Positions 42,763-49,769 of a stretch of DNA of 49,769 nt are shown piece by piece. Made by a program: the position numbers and the translations under genes. Source of the stretch: Actinoplanes cyaneus (GTDB lineage: Bacteria > Actinomycetota > Actinomycetes > Mycobacteriales > Micromonosporaceae); assembly GCF_016862095.1 (NCBI RefSeq), contig NZ_BOMH01000035.1, positions 1 to 49,769 on the forward strand, given 5' to 3'. The first letter of the stretch is position 1. Each line of letters opens with the position of its first letter. The notes under the pieces were generated by a model. The model made no database searches. It saw only the letters and a list, made by a program, of their open reading frames with translations, and was not told where the DNA came from.

Positions 42763-44184
42763 GTGACGACCTCTCGGACGAGTTCCAAGGCGGCCCGGCC
42801 GGCCTACGTGTGTGACGCGTGTGGTCACCAGCCGCCGAAGTGGCTGGGCCGCTGCCCGGAGTGCGGCGAGTGGGGCTCGATCATCGAGTCCACGGTCACC
42901 GTCGGGGTCTCCGGCCGGGTGGTCAGCTCGCGCATGCCGTCCGAGCCGGCCAAGCCGATCTCGCAGATCAGCGCCGCGCCCGCGCGTGCCGTCCCGTCCG
43001 GTGTCAGCGAGCTCGACCGGGTGCTCGGCGGCGGCCTGGTCCCCGGCGCCGTGGTGCTGCTCGCCGGCGAGCCGGGCGTGGGCAAGTCGACGCTGCTGCT
43101 CGACGTGGCCCAGCAGTGGGCGGCCGGCGCCGGCACGCCGTCGCTGGTGGTCAGCGGTGAGGAGTCGGTGAGCCAGGTCCGGCTGCGGGCCGAGCGGCTC
43201 GGCGCCCTGCACGAGCGTCTCTTCCTGGCCGCCGAGAATGATCTGGGCACGATCATCGGTCACCTCGACGCGGTCCGGCCCGGTCTGCTCGTGCTCGACT
43301 CGGTGCAGACCGTCTCGGCTCCCGGCACCGAGGGCGTGCCCGGCGGCGTCACGCAGGTCCGCGCGGTGACCGCGGCGCTGGTCTCGATCGCCAAGGAGCG
43401 CGGCATCGCCACCGTCCTGGTGGGTCACGTCACCAAGGACGGGCAGGTTGCCGGCCCGCGTGTGCTGGAGCACCTGGTCGACGTGGTGCTGCACTTCGAG
43501 GGTGACAAGCACTCGTCGTTGCGCCTGGTCCGCGGCGTGAAGAACAGGTTCGGCGCGGCCGACGAGGTGGGCTGTTTCGAGATGCACGAGGGCGGCATCA
43601 CCAGCCTGCCCGACCCGTCCGGCCTGTTCCTCACCCGCTATCAGGAGCCGGTACCGGGCACGTGCGTGACGGTCGCGATGGAGGGCCGGCGGGCACTGGT
43701 CACCGAGGTGCAGGCGCTGATCGGCGCCGAGGTGCAGGGGTCACCGCGGCGCACGGTGTCCGGCCTCGACAGCGCCCGGCTGGCGATGGTGCTGGCGGTG
43801 CTCGAGCGGCGCACCAAGCAGTTGAAGCTCTACAATCGCGAGGTCTTCGCGGCCACGGTGGGCGGCATCCGGCTGACCGAGCCGTCGGCCGACCTGGCGA
43901 TGGCGCTGTCGGTCGCCTCCGGCGGGCTGGACCTGGCGATGGCGCCGACCCTGATGGCGATCGGCGAGGTCGGCCTGACCGGGGAGATCCGCCGGGTGAG
44001 TGCGATCGGCCGGCGGCTGGCCGAGGCTGCGCGGCTCGGTTTCAAGGTGGCGCTCGTCCCGCCGGGCAGCACGAATACCGGCGAGGGCGTCGCGCCCAAG
44101 GGCATGGAGGTGATCGAGGTCGGCGACCTGCGGTCGGCGTTGCAGAGCGCCGCGCGGGCCTCGGCCGAGCACAACAAGGGGTGA
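42763..44184 (+). CDS. radA: DNA repair protein RadA
   Basis: RadA/Sms is a RecA-like ATPase that helps branch migration of recombination intermediates. The 473-residue protein has the N-terminal zinc finger (Cys17, Cys20, Cys31 and Cys34), Walker A GEPGVGKST (102-110), the KNRFG motif (260-264) and a C-terminal Lon-protease-like domain (about 315-473) without the protease Ser-Lys pair being required. GTG 42763 is the start. It is followed by disA, 83 bp on, as in mycobacteria and Bacillus, where RadA modulates DisA cyclase activity. Confidence 0.96.
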   Translation: MTTSRTSSKAARPAYVCDACGHQPPKWLGRCPECGEWGSIIESTVTVGVSGRVVSSRMPSEPAKPISQISAAPARAVPSGVSELDRVLGGGLVPGAVVLLAGEPGVGKSTLLLDVAQQWAAGAGTPSLVVSGEESVSQVRLRAERLGALHERLFLAAENDLGTIIGHLDAVRPGLLVLDSVQTVSAPGTEGVPGGVTQVRAVTAALVSIAKERGIATVLVGHVTKDGQVAGPRVLEHLVDVVLHFEGDKHSSLRLVRGVKNRFGAADEVGCFEMHEGGITSLPDPSGLFLTRYQEPVPGTCVTVAMEGRRALVTEVQALIGAEVQGSPRRTVSGLDSARLAMVLAVLERRTKQLKLYNREVFAATVGGIRLTEPSADLAMALSVASGGLDLAMAPTLMAIGEVGLTGEIRRVSAIGRRLAEAARLGFKVALVPPGSTNTGEGVAPKGMEVIEVGDLRSALQSAARASAEHNKG

Positions 44185-44221
44185 CCCAGAGTGACGAATC
44201 ATCACGCTACGGAGCATTCAT

Positions 44222-44261
44222 CGAGCCATGGCTCGTTGCCCTGTTTCGCAGTTCGTAGACT
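44222..44261 (+). promoter_or_regulatory. disA promoter region with palindrome
   Basis: TAGACT (44256-44261) lies six bases before the GTG start (44268) of disA, so a transcript starting at the usual distance would begin at the start codon itself, i.e. be leaderless. A perfect 14-bp palindrome, CGAGCCATGGCTCG (44222-44235), lies where the -35 element would be and could be an operator. No good -35 hexamer was seen. Confidence 0.45.
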
Positions 44262-44267
44262 GTACCG

Positions 44268-45449
44268 GTGCCGCTCGACCGCGATGGTTCCAAGTCCGCC
44301 GCCAGTTCAACGCCGCGCCCCGGCGTCAACGGTGCGGGCCACCGCGCGGTGCCCCCGTTGACCGGCGTCGGCCTCACCGGGGGCGCCAGCGATCCGATCC
44401 GGGCCAATCTCGCCCTGATGGCGCCCGGCACCGCCCTGCGCGACGGTCTGGAGCGCATTCTCCGGGGCCGCACCGGCGCGCTGATCGTCCTGGGCTACGA
44501 CTCTGTCGTCGAGACGATCTGCACCGGCGGCTTCCCGCTCGACGTGGAGTTCTCCGCGACCCGCCTGCGTGAGCTGTGCAAGATGGACGGCGCCGTGGTG
44601 CTCTCCAGTGACGGCACGCGCATCGTCCGGGCCGCCGTGCACCTGATGCCCGACCCGTCCATCCCGTCGGAGGAGTCCGGCACCCGGCACCGCACCGCCG
44701 AGCGGGTCGCCAAGCAGTCCGGCTTCCCGGTGATCTCGGTGAGCCAGTCGATGCACATCATCGGGCTGTATGTGAACGGTCAGCGCCACGTGCTCGACGA
44801 CTCGGCGGCCATCCTGTCCCGGGCCAATCAGGCACTGGCCACCCTGGAGCGTTACAAGCTCCGGCTGGACGAGGTCTCCGGCACGCTCTCCGCGCTGGAG
44901 ATCGAGGATCTGGTGACCGTCCGCGACGCCGTCTCCGTGGTGCAGCGGCTGGAGATGGTCCGCCGGATCGCCGACGAGATCTCGGGTTACGTGGTGGAGC
45001 TCGGCACCGACGGCCGGCTCCTCGCCCTGCAGCTCGACGAGCTGATGGCCGGCGTCGACTCGGACCGCACCCTGGTGATCCGCGACTACCTGCCCTCCGG
45101 CCGCAAGGCGCGCACGCTCGACGAGGCGCTGGTCGAGCTGGATCTGCTGACCGCCACCGAGATGATCGATCTGGTCGCGGTCGCCAAGGCGATCGGCTAT
45201 GCGGGCGCTTCCGACGCGCTGGACGCAGCGGTGTCGCCGCGCGGGTTCCGGCTGCTGGCCAAGGTGCCACGGCTGCCGGCCCAGATCGTAGACCGGCTGG
45301 TGGACCACTTCGGCAGCCTGCAGCGGCTGCTCGGGGCGACGGTGGAGGATCTGCAGGCCGTCGAGGGGGTCGGGGATGCCCGGGCGCGTGGCGTGCGGGA
45401 GGGGCTGTCCCGGCTGGCCGAGGCGTCGATCCTGGAGCGCTACGTCTGA
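44268..45449 (+). CDS. disA: DNA integrity scanning diadenylate cyclase DisA
   Basis: DisA makes the second messenger c-di-AMP from two ATP and scans DNA for damage or branch structures. The 393-residue protein has an N-terminal extension (about 1-35), the DAC domain with DGA (107-109) and RHR (140-142), a linker helix bundle (about 175-310) and a C-terminal HhH DNA-binding domain (about 325-390, with VEGVGDARARGVREGL). The genes radA and disA adjoin, as in M. tuberculosis Rv3585-Rv3586. The window also encodes an RCK-type channel protein at 3520; c-di-AMP is known to control such K+ systems in other bacteria. Confidence 0.96.
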   Translation: MPLDRDGSKSAASSTPRPGVNGAGHRAVPPLTGVGLTGGASDPIRANLALMAPGTALRDGLERILRGRTGALIVLGYDSVVETICTGGFPLDVEFSATRLRELCKMDGAVVLSSDGTRIVRAAVHLMPDPSIPSEESGTRHRTAERVAKQSGFPVISVSQSMHIIGLYVNGQRHVLDDSAAILSRANQALATLERYKLRLDEVSGTLSALEIEDLVTVRDAVSVVQRLEMVRRIADEISGYVVELGTDGRLLALQLDELMAGVDSDRTLVIRDYLPSGRKARTLDEALVELDLLTATEMIDLVAVAKAIGYAGASDALDAAVSPRGFRLLAKVPRLPAQIVDRLVDHFGSLQRLLGATVEDLQAVEGVGDARARGVREGLSRLAEASILERYV

Positions 45450-45457
45450 CCGCGCGC

Positions 45458-45635
45458 GGCTGGCGCTCAGGGTCCGGTCGAACAGCCTGATACAGCCCTG
45501 AACACCAGCCGAGGCCGCGCGGCTGGCACTCACGGTCGTAACAGCGGCCCGTAACAACCCCCAGCACCAGCCCACGCCACGCAGCTGGCACCCACGGTCG
45601 TAACGGCCGCCTCCAAACAACGGCCCACACCAGCC
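45458..45635. repeat. Three tandem copies of the dispersed inverted repeat
   Basis: Copies start with (G/A)GCTGGC(G/A)CTCA(G/C)GGT-type sequence at 45458, 45521 and 45583 (period 63 and 62 bp). Each ends in an ACACCAGCC or GCACCAGCC complement at 45510, 45572 and 45635. They fill the gap between disA and the convergent 2H-phosphoesterase gene. The arms are less perfect than in copy A at 20354. Confidence 0.75.
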
Positions 45636-45652
45636 CGGGCCGCGTTTCGCGG

Positions 45653-46162
45653 TCAGAGCGGATGGGCGATGTCGTTCGCATGGTCGGTGATCGCCGCGCC
45701 GGTGACTGTCGCGGCCAGTGGCAGAATCTCCAGGCAGCGCCGGATCGCCGGGGCCATCACCGGGTTCGGCACCCGCATCGAGATGGTGCAGTGCGGCACC
45801 CACAGCCCCGGCCGATAGTGCTCCCAGACCTCCACGCCGCCCGCTGACAGCCGTTCGTGGACCAGCCTGTGGTGGTCCATCAACTCGGGCGTCATGGTCA
45901 CCCCGAGCCACAGGACGCGCCCGACGAACTGGCCGGCGAAGTCCATCCGCAGGGACAGGCCGCGCCCGTCGGGAACACCGTCGAGGGCTTTCGCGGCGGC
46001 GTCCGGGTCGATGGTCCGGGCTGCCGCCAGCGACACGTGCGGGCGGTGCTTGTGGTGCAGCGAACCGAGCGTGGGGATGCCCTCCTCCTCGAGGGCACGC
46101 CACAGTGTCCGGACCCGCCGCGTGGCATCGGTGTCCAGGTAGAGCTCGAGTGCCGCGACCAA
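45653..46162 (-). CDS. 2'-5' RNA ligase-like 2H phosphoesterase
   Basis: The 169-residue protein is a 2H phosphoesterase, the fold of 2'-5' RNA ligase and cyclic phosphodiesterases. Its two HxS/T motifs are His42-Val-Ser44 in HRPHVSLA and His124-Cys-Thr126 in PHCTIS. TTG 46162 is proposed as start: it lies 2 nt after the stop of the upstream membrane protein gene with TGAGG before it, implying coupling. The longer open frame is a shadow of that gene. Substrate may be a 2',3'-cyclic phosphate RNA end or a cyclic nucleotide. Closeness to disA is suggestive only. Confidence 0.8.
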   Translation of the reverse strand: MVAALELYLDTDATRRVRTLWRALEEEGIPTLGSLHHKHRPHVSLAAARTIDPDAAAKALDGVPDGRGLSLRMDFAGQFVGRVLWLGVTMTPELMDHHRLVHERLSAGGVEVWEHYRPGLWVPHCTISMRVPNPVMAPAIRRCLEILPLAATVTGAAITDHANDIAHPL

Positions 46163-46164
46163 CC

Positions 46165-46935
46165 TCAGGAGATGGTCAGGATGACCGGGTTGCTCTTGAT
46201 CGTGTCCAGCCGGCCGCGCAGTTCGTACTGCCCCGCGTTCGGGGCCGGGCCGGACGCCGCCGAGCCGTTGCACGCCGTGGACTGGCGGCCGTTCCAGGTG
46301 ATGTTGAACGTCCGCTGGTCACCGGGCTTGAACGTCTGCACGTCGCTGCCCTTCGTGGTGCTGCACTTGTCGGACGACCAGTACTTCTGCGCGCCCTGAT
46401 CGATGTAGAGCTCTTGCGGGTCGGCGCCAACGTCCCGGGTACACGTACGCGAGCCGATGTTCTTGATCTGCAGGGTGATCGCCAGGGTCGCGCCGCGCTT
46501 CATCGAGGTCGCGCCCGGCACCGGCGTCACCGAGATCTCGGCGTCCGTGCAGGCAGTGCCCTGCTGGCCGTTGACGTTGGTGTTGGGGTTGGCCCCGTTG
46601 GCGGAGGCGTTGGGCGGCGGCGGCAGCAGGCCGTCACCGTCGGCGCCCTGCGACTGCACCGGGTCCGGGTTGGCCTGACCGCCGGGCGGCGCCGTGTCGA
46701 GCAGCTCGTTGTTGTCCGGCGCCGCGGAAGCGCTCGGCGAGGCCGCGGCCGCGGACGTGGAGTCGGGCGCCGGCGTCGGGAGCGACGACGACGCGTTCTT
46801 GGTGTTCGCGTTCTTGTCGTCGCCGTGGGTGCACGCCACGAACAGCGCGATGATGACCAGCAACAGAGCGCCGAGCACAACCGCACGCCGCCGCCAGTAG
46901 ACCGCGGAGGGGAGGGAACCAACCGTCGCACGCAT
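46165..46935 (-). CDS. Membrane-anchored DUF4232-like protein (Rv3587c position)
   Basis: The 256-residue protein has a cytoplasmic basic start, one membrane helix (about 18-35, ending VACTHG, so a lipobox is not excluded), a long Ser/Pro/Asn-rich linker (about 40-125) and a C-terminal immunoglobulin-like beta domain (about 128-256) with four cysteines. It corresponds in position and orientation to Rv3587c of M. tuberculosis, between disA and mutY, both of which point the other way. ATG 46935 was chosen because it starts just before the basic-hydrophobic segment. Function is unknown. Confidence 0.75.
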   Translation of the reverse strand: MRATVGSLPSAVYWRRRAVVLGALLLVIIALFVACTHGDDKNANTKNASSSLPTPAPDSTSAAAASPSASAAPDNNELLDTAPPGGQANPDPVQSQGADGDGLLPPPPNASANGANPNTNVNGQQGTACTDAEISVTPVPGATSMKRGATLAITLQIKNIGSRTCTRDVGADPQELYIDQGAQKYWSSDKCSTTKGSDVQTFKPGDQRTFNITWNGRQSTACNGSAASGPAPNAGQYELRGRLDTIKSNPVILTIS

Positions 46936-47181
46936 GATGTGGCCCACCGTAAACCCGGACGCCCTTCACCATTGCGCGCGACGCGCCGGACATCCGACAC
47001 CAACTCCTGGATCGTTCGTTAGAGATAGACCTTGCGCGCCGGGATCGCGTGCACACCCGCCACCCGATCGAGGAACGTTGTGCCGCGCAGTGATCGATCT
47101 CATACTGCGGCGGCCGAGGCGCCGACGCGGGCCGATGACGGTGACGGCGGTCTCGTGCACCGGAATACAGTGAGTGCCGCT
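46936..47181. other. Divergent intergenic region before mutY
   Basis: These 246 bp contain no gene. TACAGT (47166-47171) lies shortly before the mutY ATG (47182), so a nearly leaderless mutY transcript is plausible. M. tuberculosis has the carbonic anhydrase gene canB near here; it is absent. Confidence 0.4.
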
Positions 47182-48078
47182 ATGACTCTCGCCGACGAAG
47201 CAATCACCTGGTACGACACCAACGCCCGCGACCTGCCGTGGCGGCAGCCGGAAACCACCCCGTGGGGTGTCCTGGTCAGCGAGGTGATGCTGCAGCAGAC
47301 ACCCGTCGTCCGGGTCGAGCCGGCCTGGCGCTCGTGGATGACCCGCTGGCCCACGCCCGCCGCGCTCGCCGCCGACCCGCAGTCCGAGGCGATCCGGATG
47401 TGGGGGCGTCTCGGATACCCCAGACGGGCGATGCGGCTGCACGCCTGCGCGCTCGCGATCGTCGAGCGGCACGGCGGGCGGGTGCCCGACGATCTCGACC
47501 AGCTGCTCGCCCTGCCCGGGGTGGGCACGTACACGGGACGGGCGGTGGCGACCTTCGCGTACGGTCAGCGGCACCCGGTCGTCGACACCAACGTGCGCCG
47601 GGTCGTCTCCCGGGTCGTCGAGGGCAAGCCCGACGCGGGCCCGGCCACCACCGCGGCCGACCTGGTGGCGATGGAGGAGCTGCTGCCCGAGGAGCCGGCT
47701 CGCGCGGCCCGGGCCAGCATCGCGTTCATGGAGCTCGGCGCGATCGTCTGCACCGCCCGCTCGCCGAAGTGCGCGGTCTGCCCGTTCCACACGGTCTGCG
47801 CCTGGCGGCTCACCGGCGAGCCGCTGCCGGAAGGGCCGAGCCGCAAACCGCAACGGTACGCCGGCACCGACCGTCAGGTCCGCGGCCTGCTGCTGGAGGT
47901 GCTGCGGCACGCCACCGGGCCGGTTCCCCGCCAGCGCCTGGACCTGGTCTGGACAGACGAGGTGCAGCGCGCCCGCGCACTGAGCGGTCTCGTCGAGGAC
48001 GGTCTGGTGGAGTCCTTCGGCTCCGAGGAGTTCGTGCTGGCCGGTGACGCTCCGAAAGGCGAGATTCAAACCCTCTGA
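47182..48078 (+). CDS. mutY: Adenine DNA glycosylase MutY
   Basis: MutY removes adenine mispaired with 8-oxoguanine. The 298-residue protein has the catalytic Glu34 in VSEVMLQQT, the helix-hairpin-helix LPGVGTYTG (111-119), Asp135 in VVDTNVRR and the [4Fe-4S] cysteines 190, 197, 200 and 206 (spacing C-x6-C-x2-C-x5-C). It is shorter than E. coli MutY (350) because the C-terminal NUDIX-like domain is reduced, as is common in actinobacteria. ATG 47182 and in-frame GTG 47170 are alternative starts. It belongs to the conserved radA-disA-Rv3587c-mutY block. Confidence 0.94.
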   Translation: MTLADEAITWYDTNARDLPWRQPETTPWGVLVSEVMLQQTPVVRVEPAWRSWMTRWPTPAALAADPQSEAIRMWGRLGYPRRAMRLHACALAIVERHGGRVPDDLDQLLALPGVGTYTGRAVATFAYGQRHPVVDTNVRRVVSRVVEGKPDAGPATTAADLVAMEELLPEEPARAARASIAFMELGAIVCTARSPKCAVCPFHTVCAWRLTGEPLPEGPSRKPQRYAGTDRQVRGLLLEVLRHATGPVPRQRLDLVWTDEVQRARALSGLVEDGLVESFGSEEFVLAGDAPKGEIQTL

Positions 48079-48197
48079 GTTGTACGACGGTTCACCGTCC
48101 CCACCACCCCCGGAAGAGTCCCGCCCCGGCACCGCCCCCGCGGCAACGACAAGCGCCGTCCCACCCGGACCGAAACGTCGTCCCACCGCCAGAAACG

Positions 48198-48779
48198 TCA
48201 GGCGCCGAGCGGCGCCCCGATCGTCGCGGGCAACGGATACACCCGCTCCCGCGGCAGGAGCGCCGTCGCCCCATCGTCGTCCCCGTCGTCGAGCCTGGCC
48301 CGGATCTGCCGCGCCAGGCCGGTCACGTCGGTGATCCCGGTGATCCACTCGTCGACGTACCGGTCCACCGCCGAGCCGCCGATCCCCACCTGCAGCGACC
48401 GGTACGGCAGCTCCCGCAACCGCACGTCCCGCTCCGGGTCCCACTGCACGCGGACCGGCGACCGTTTGAGCGCCCGCTGCCAGTCCGCCCGGCCGGCGTA
48501 CGCCCCGGGCTGGTAGTGGCTGAGCATGGCGTTGGCGAGCGCCCACTCGAAGCCCTCCCGGGTGATCGAGACGGCCAGCACCCGCTCCTGACCCTCCTTG
48601 GCCGCCCAGCCGCAGCGGTACATCATCCACAGGAACGACGGCTTGATCCAGGTCATCCGCTCGCGTTTGAACGGCGGCACGAACGTTCCGGCCCGCAGCG
48701 CCGGTTCCGCGATCGCCGGCGAGTATGCCTGGTAGACGGTGATGGTCCGCTCGTCGTAGACCGCCCGGATCTCATGCAT
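48198..48779 (-). CDS. DUF4291-family protein
   Basis: The 193-residue protein starts MHEIRAVYDERTITVYQAY and contains GTFVPPFKRERMTWIKPSFLWMMYRCGW, cited in parts as FKRERMTWIKPS and FLWMMYRCGW. These are the conserved stretches of the DUF4291 family. A further conserved region is RSPVRVQWDPERDVRL. No catalytic role is known. ATG 48779 is used because it begins exactly with the family N-terminus. It is convergent with mutY (119 bp between stops, with nothing recognisable in the gap). Confidence 0.85.
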   Translation of the reverse strand: MHEIRAVYDERTITVYQAYSPAIAEPALRAGTFVPPFKRERMTWIKPSFLWMMYRCGWAAKEGQERVLAVSITREGFEWALANAMLSHYQPGAYAGRADWQRALKRSPVRVQWDPERDVRLRELPYRSLQVGIGGSAVDRYVDEWITGITDVTGLARQIRARLDDGDDDGATALLPRERVYPLPATIGAPLGA

Positions 48780-48826
48780 CCGCCCATGGTCGGGGTTCCG
48801 GGACGTCGCGGCCACGCATTAACGGC

Positions 48827-49366
48827 TCAGATCTGGTGCAGCCAGGCGATGAAGAACGCCACCTCGGCCGCCGTCACCAGCAGGATGACCGGCAGCAGCC
48901 AGGCGCCGCCGGGCTCGCCGGACATCCGGGCCGTCCAGCGCCGGTGCAGCGCAGCGATCCCCACCAGCCCGGCGATGCCGGCGGCCGCCATCGGCACGCC
49001 GACCAGGAAGTGGACCGCCCAGGCGCCGCCCCGGCCGGGCCCGCCCCAGGCGTTGTCGTACGGCCCGCGGTCGACCCATCCGTAGAGGACGCCCCGCGCC
49101 ACGAAGAGGGCCTGGAACCCGAGCGGGATCAGCGCCAGAATCCCGAGCAGCAGCCCGGCCGCGGCGTTCGCGGCGGCCGGGCCGAATCGGGCGGGCAGCG
49201 CGGCCGGAGCGCCGAGGCGGCTCTGCCACCCGTTCGCGAGCTGGACGGCGGCGCCCTGCCGCCCGGCCAGCGCGAGGCCCAGACTCGCCGCGCTCACCAG
49301 CGCGAGCCCGCAGGAGTAGAGAACGGGCTGGAGGATGCGGCCAGTCCCGGCGATCGTCGTCGTCAT
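48827..49366 (-). CDS. Membrane protein of unknown function
   Basis: The 179-residue protein has four hydrophobic helices (about 14-35, 68-90, 115-140 and 155-176). The loop between the second and third is GPYDNAWGGPGRGGAW, and the protein ends FFIAWLHQI. It resembles uncharacterised actinobacterial four-helix membrane proteins, and no motif suggests a function. ATG 49366 is preferred to the in-frame codon at 49375. Confidence 0.7.
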   Translation of the reverse strand: MTTTIAGTGRILQPVLYSCGLALVSAASLGLALAGRQGAAVQLANGWQSRLGAPAALPARFGPAAANAAAGLLLGILALIPLGFQALFVARGVLYGWVDRGPYDNAWGGPGRGGAWAVHFLVGVPMAAAGIAGLVGIAALHRRWTARMSGEPGGAWLLPVILLVTAAEVAFFIAWLHQI

Positions 49367-49446
49367 GGATCGCAATCTATGAATCGGCCCGGGTCGCGGG
49401 CGTCACTCCGCAGTGCTCACCTTCACGTAGTACTCAGGTATGACGC

Positions 49447-49482
49447 GCGACGGCCCGGCTGCCGTGGCAGCCGGGCCGTCGC
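49447..49482 (-). terminator. Hairpin terminator after clpC
   Basis: A long perfect stem (GCGACGGCCCGGCTGC and its complement, 49447-49462 with 49467-49482; loop four bases) lies about 35 bp beyond the clpC stop on the minus strand. The region after it is not T-rich. Confidence 0.75.
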
Positions 49483-49517
49483 CTTCGTGCTGGTGGCGGG
49501 TCAGACCCGCCGGTGGA

Positions 49518-49769
49518 TCATTCCTCGCTGGTGGTCGCGCCGAGGTCGGCCGGCACCGCGTCGGGCACCGCACCCGCCTTCTCGGCACCGCGGAAGACCA
49601 GCTTGGACTTCTCCACGTTGGCCGGGTCGCCCTCGCAGTCCACGACGACGATCTGGCCGGGGCGCAGCTCGTTGAAGAGAATCTGCTCGGAGAGGGTGTC
49701 CTCCAGCTCGCGCTGGATCGTGCGGCGCAGCGGCCGGGCGCCCAGAACCGGGTCGAAGCCCTTCTTCGC
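49518..49769 (-). CDS. clpC: ClpC ATPase, C-terminal end (partial)
   Basis: The last 83 residues of a Clp/Hsp100 ATPase are present, cut by the right edge. The sequence FDPVLGARPLRRTIQRELED followed by TLSEQILFNELRPGQI is the conserved C-terminal D2 small domain of ClpC, which unfolds proteins for ClpP. Then comes a variable acidic tail ending SEE. M. tuberculosis clpC1 (Rv3596c) lies a few genes after mutY, consistent with this block. Only the end is visible, so ClpB or ClpA cannot be excluded by length, but the sequence favours ClpC. Confidence 0.9.
   Translation of the reverse strand, partial: AKKGFDPVLGARPLRRTIQRELEDTLSEQILFNELRPGQIVVVDCEGDPANVEKSKLVFRGAEKAGAVPDAVPADLGATTSEE

Noticed and set aside
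45458..45635. Possible CRISPR array after disA
   Set aside because: Three units only, each an internal inverted repeat with diverged sequence, no constant repeat/unique spacer pattern and no cas gene.

Overview
The window is about 50 kb of a very GC-rich actinobacterial chromosome. The likely family is Micromonosporaceae and the gene content resembles Actinoplanes, but the genus is an inference. The grounds are the GC content, frequent GTG starts, an AfsR-type SARP regulator, a DUF4032 protein, an orphan MsiK/UgpC ATPase, a small F420/PPOX-type oxidoreductase, and a gene order matching the Mycobacterium tuberculosis block rlmB-cysS ... ispF-ispD-carD ... lpqE-radA-disA ... Rv3587c-mutY ... 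clpC1. No transposase, phage gene or CRISPR array was seen. There is one tRNA gene and no rRNA gene.

Layout. 0.1-10 kb: a secreted serine protease with a PAP2 phosphatase, a divergent kinase-like DUF4032 protein, an RCK-channel-RCK ion channel protein, a repeat-rich secreted protein, an MSMEG_6728-type protein, a GNAT acetyltransferase, a membrane beta-propeller protein and the MsiK-type sugar-import ATPase. 10-16.5 kb: tRNA-Thr(UGU), rlmB and cysS (overlapping), a secreted subtilisin-like protease and class II fumarase. 16.5-22.2 kb: a 983-residue SARP regulator directly upstream of fumC, a small exported protein, and a class I Fe-S fumarase, so two unrelated fumarases lie about 4 kb apart. 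22.2-27.6 kb: a second beta-propeller protein, then an Lrp/AsnC regulator divergent from 4-hydroxyphenylpyruvate dioxygenase, an RDD membrane protein and a HisC-like aromatic aminotransferase, together a plausible tyrosine catabolic unit. 28-35 kb: an MFS exporter divergent from a ROK regulator, a third beta-propeller protein, several poorly known conserved proteins, a TPR membrane protein and a PPOX oxidoreductase. 35-37.3 kb: carD-ispD-ispF (transcription control and MEP isoprenoid pathway). 37.6-42 kb: a thioredoxin-like membrane protein and a small type III polyketide synthase / UbiG-like methyltransferase / UbiA prenyltransferase cluster. 42-49.8 kb: an lpqE-position lipoprotein, radA, disA (c-di-AMP synthase), a 2H phosphoesterase, a lipoprotein-like membrane protein, mutY, a DUF4291 protein, a membrane protein and the C-terminus of clpC.

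The most unusual signals are non-coding: (i) a family of 50-60 bp inverted repeats found only between convergent genes, including a triple tandem array after disA; (ii) 11-bp spaced direct repeats upstream of the SARP gene that match the architecture of SARP binding sites; (iii) two identical 11-mers exactly 42 bp apart in the AsnC/hppD control region; (iv) an AT-rich 18-mer present twice next to gene ends; (v) a perfect palindrome at the disA promoter. The small type III PKS cluster and the SARP-fumC arrangement are the best candidates for undescribed biology in the coding part.
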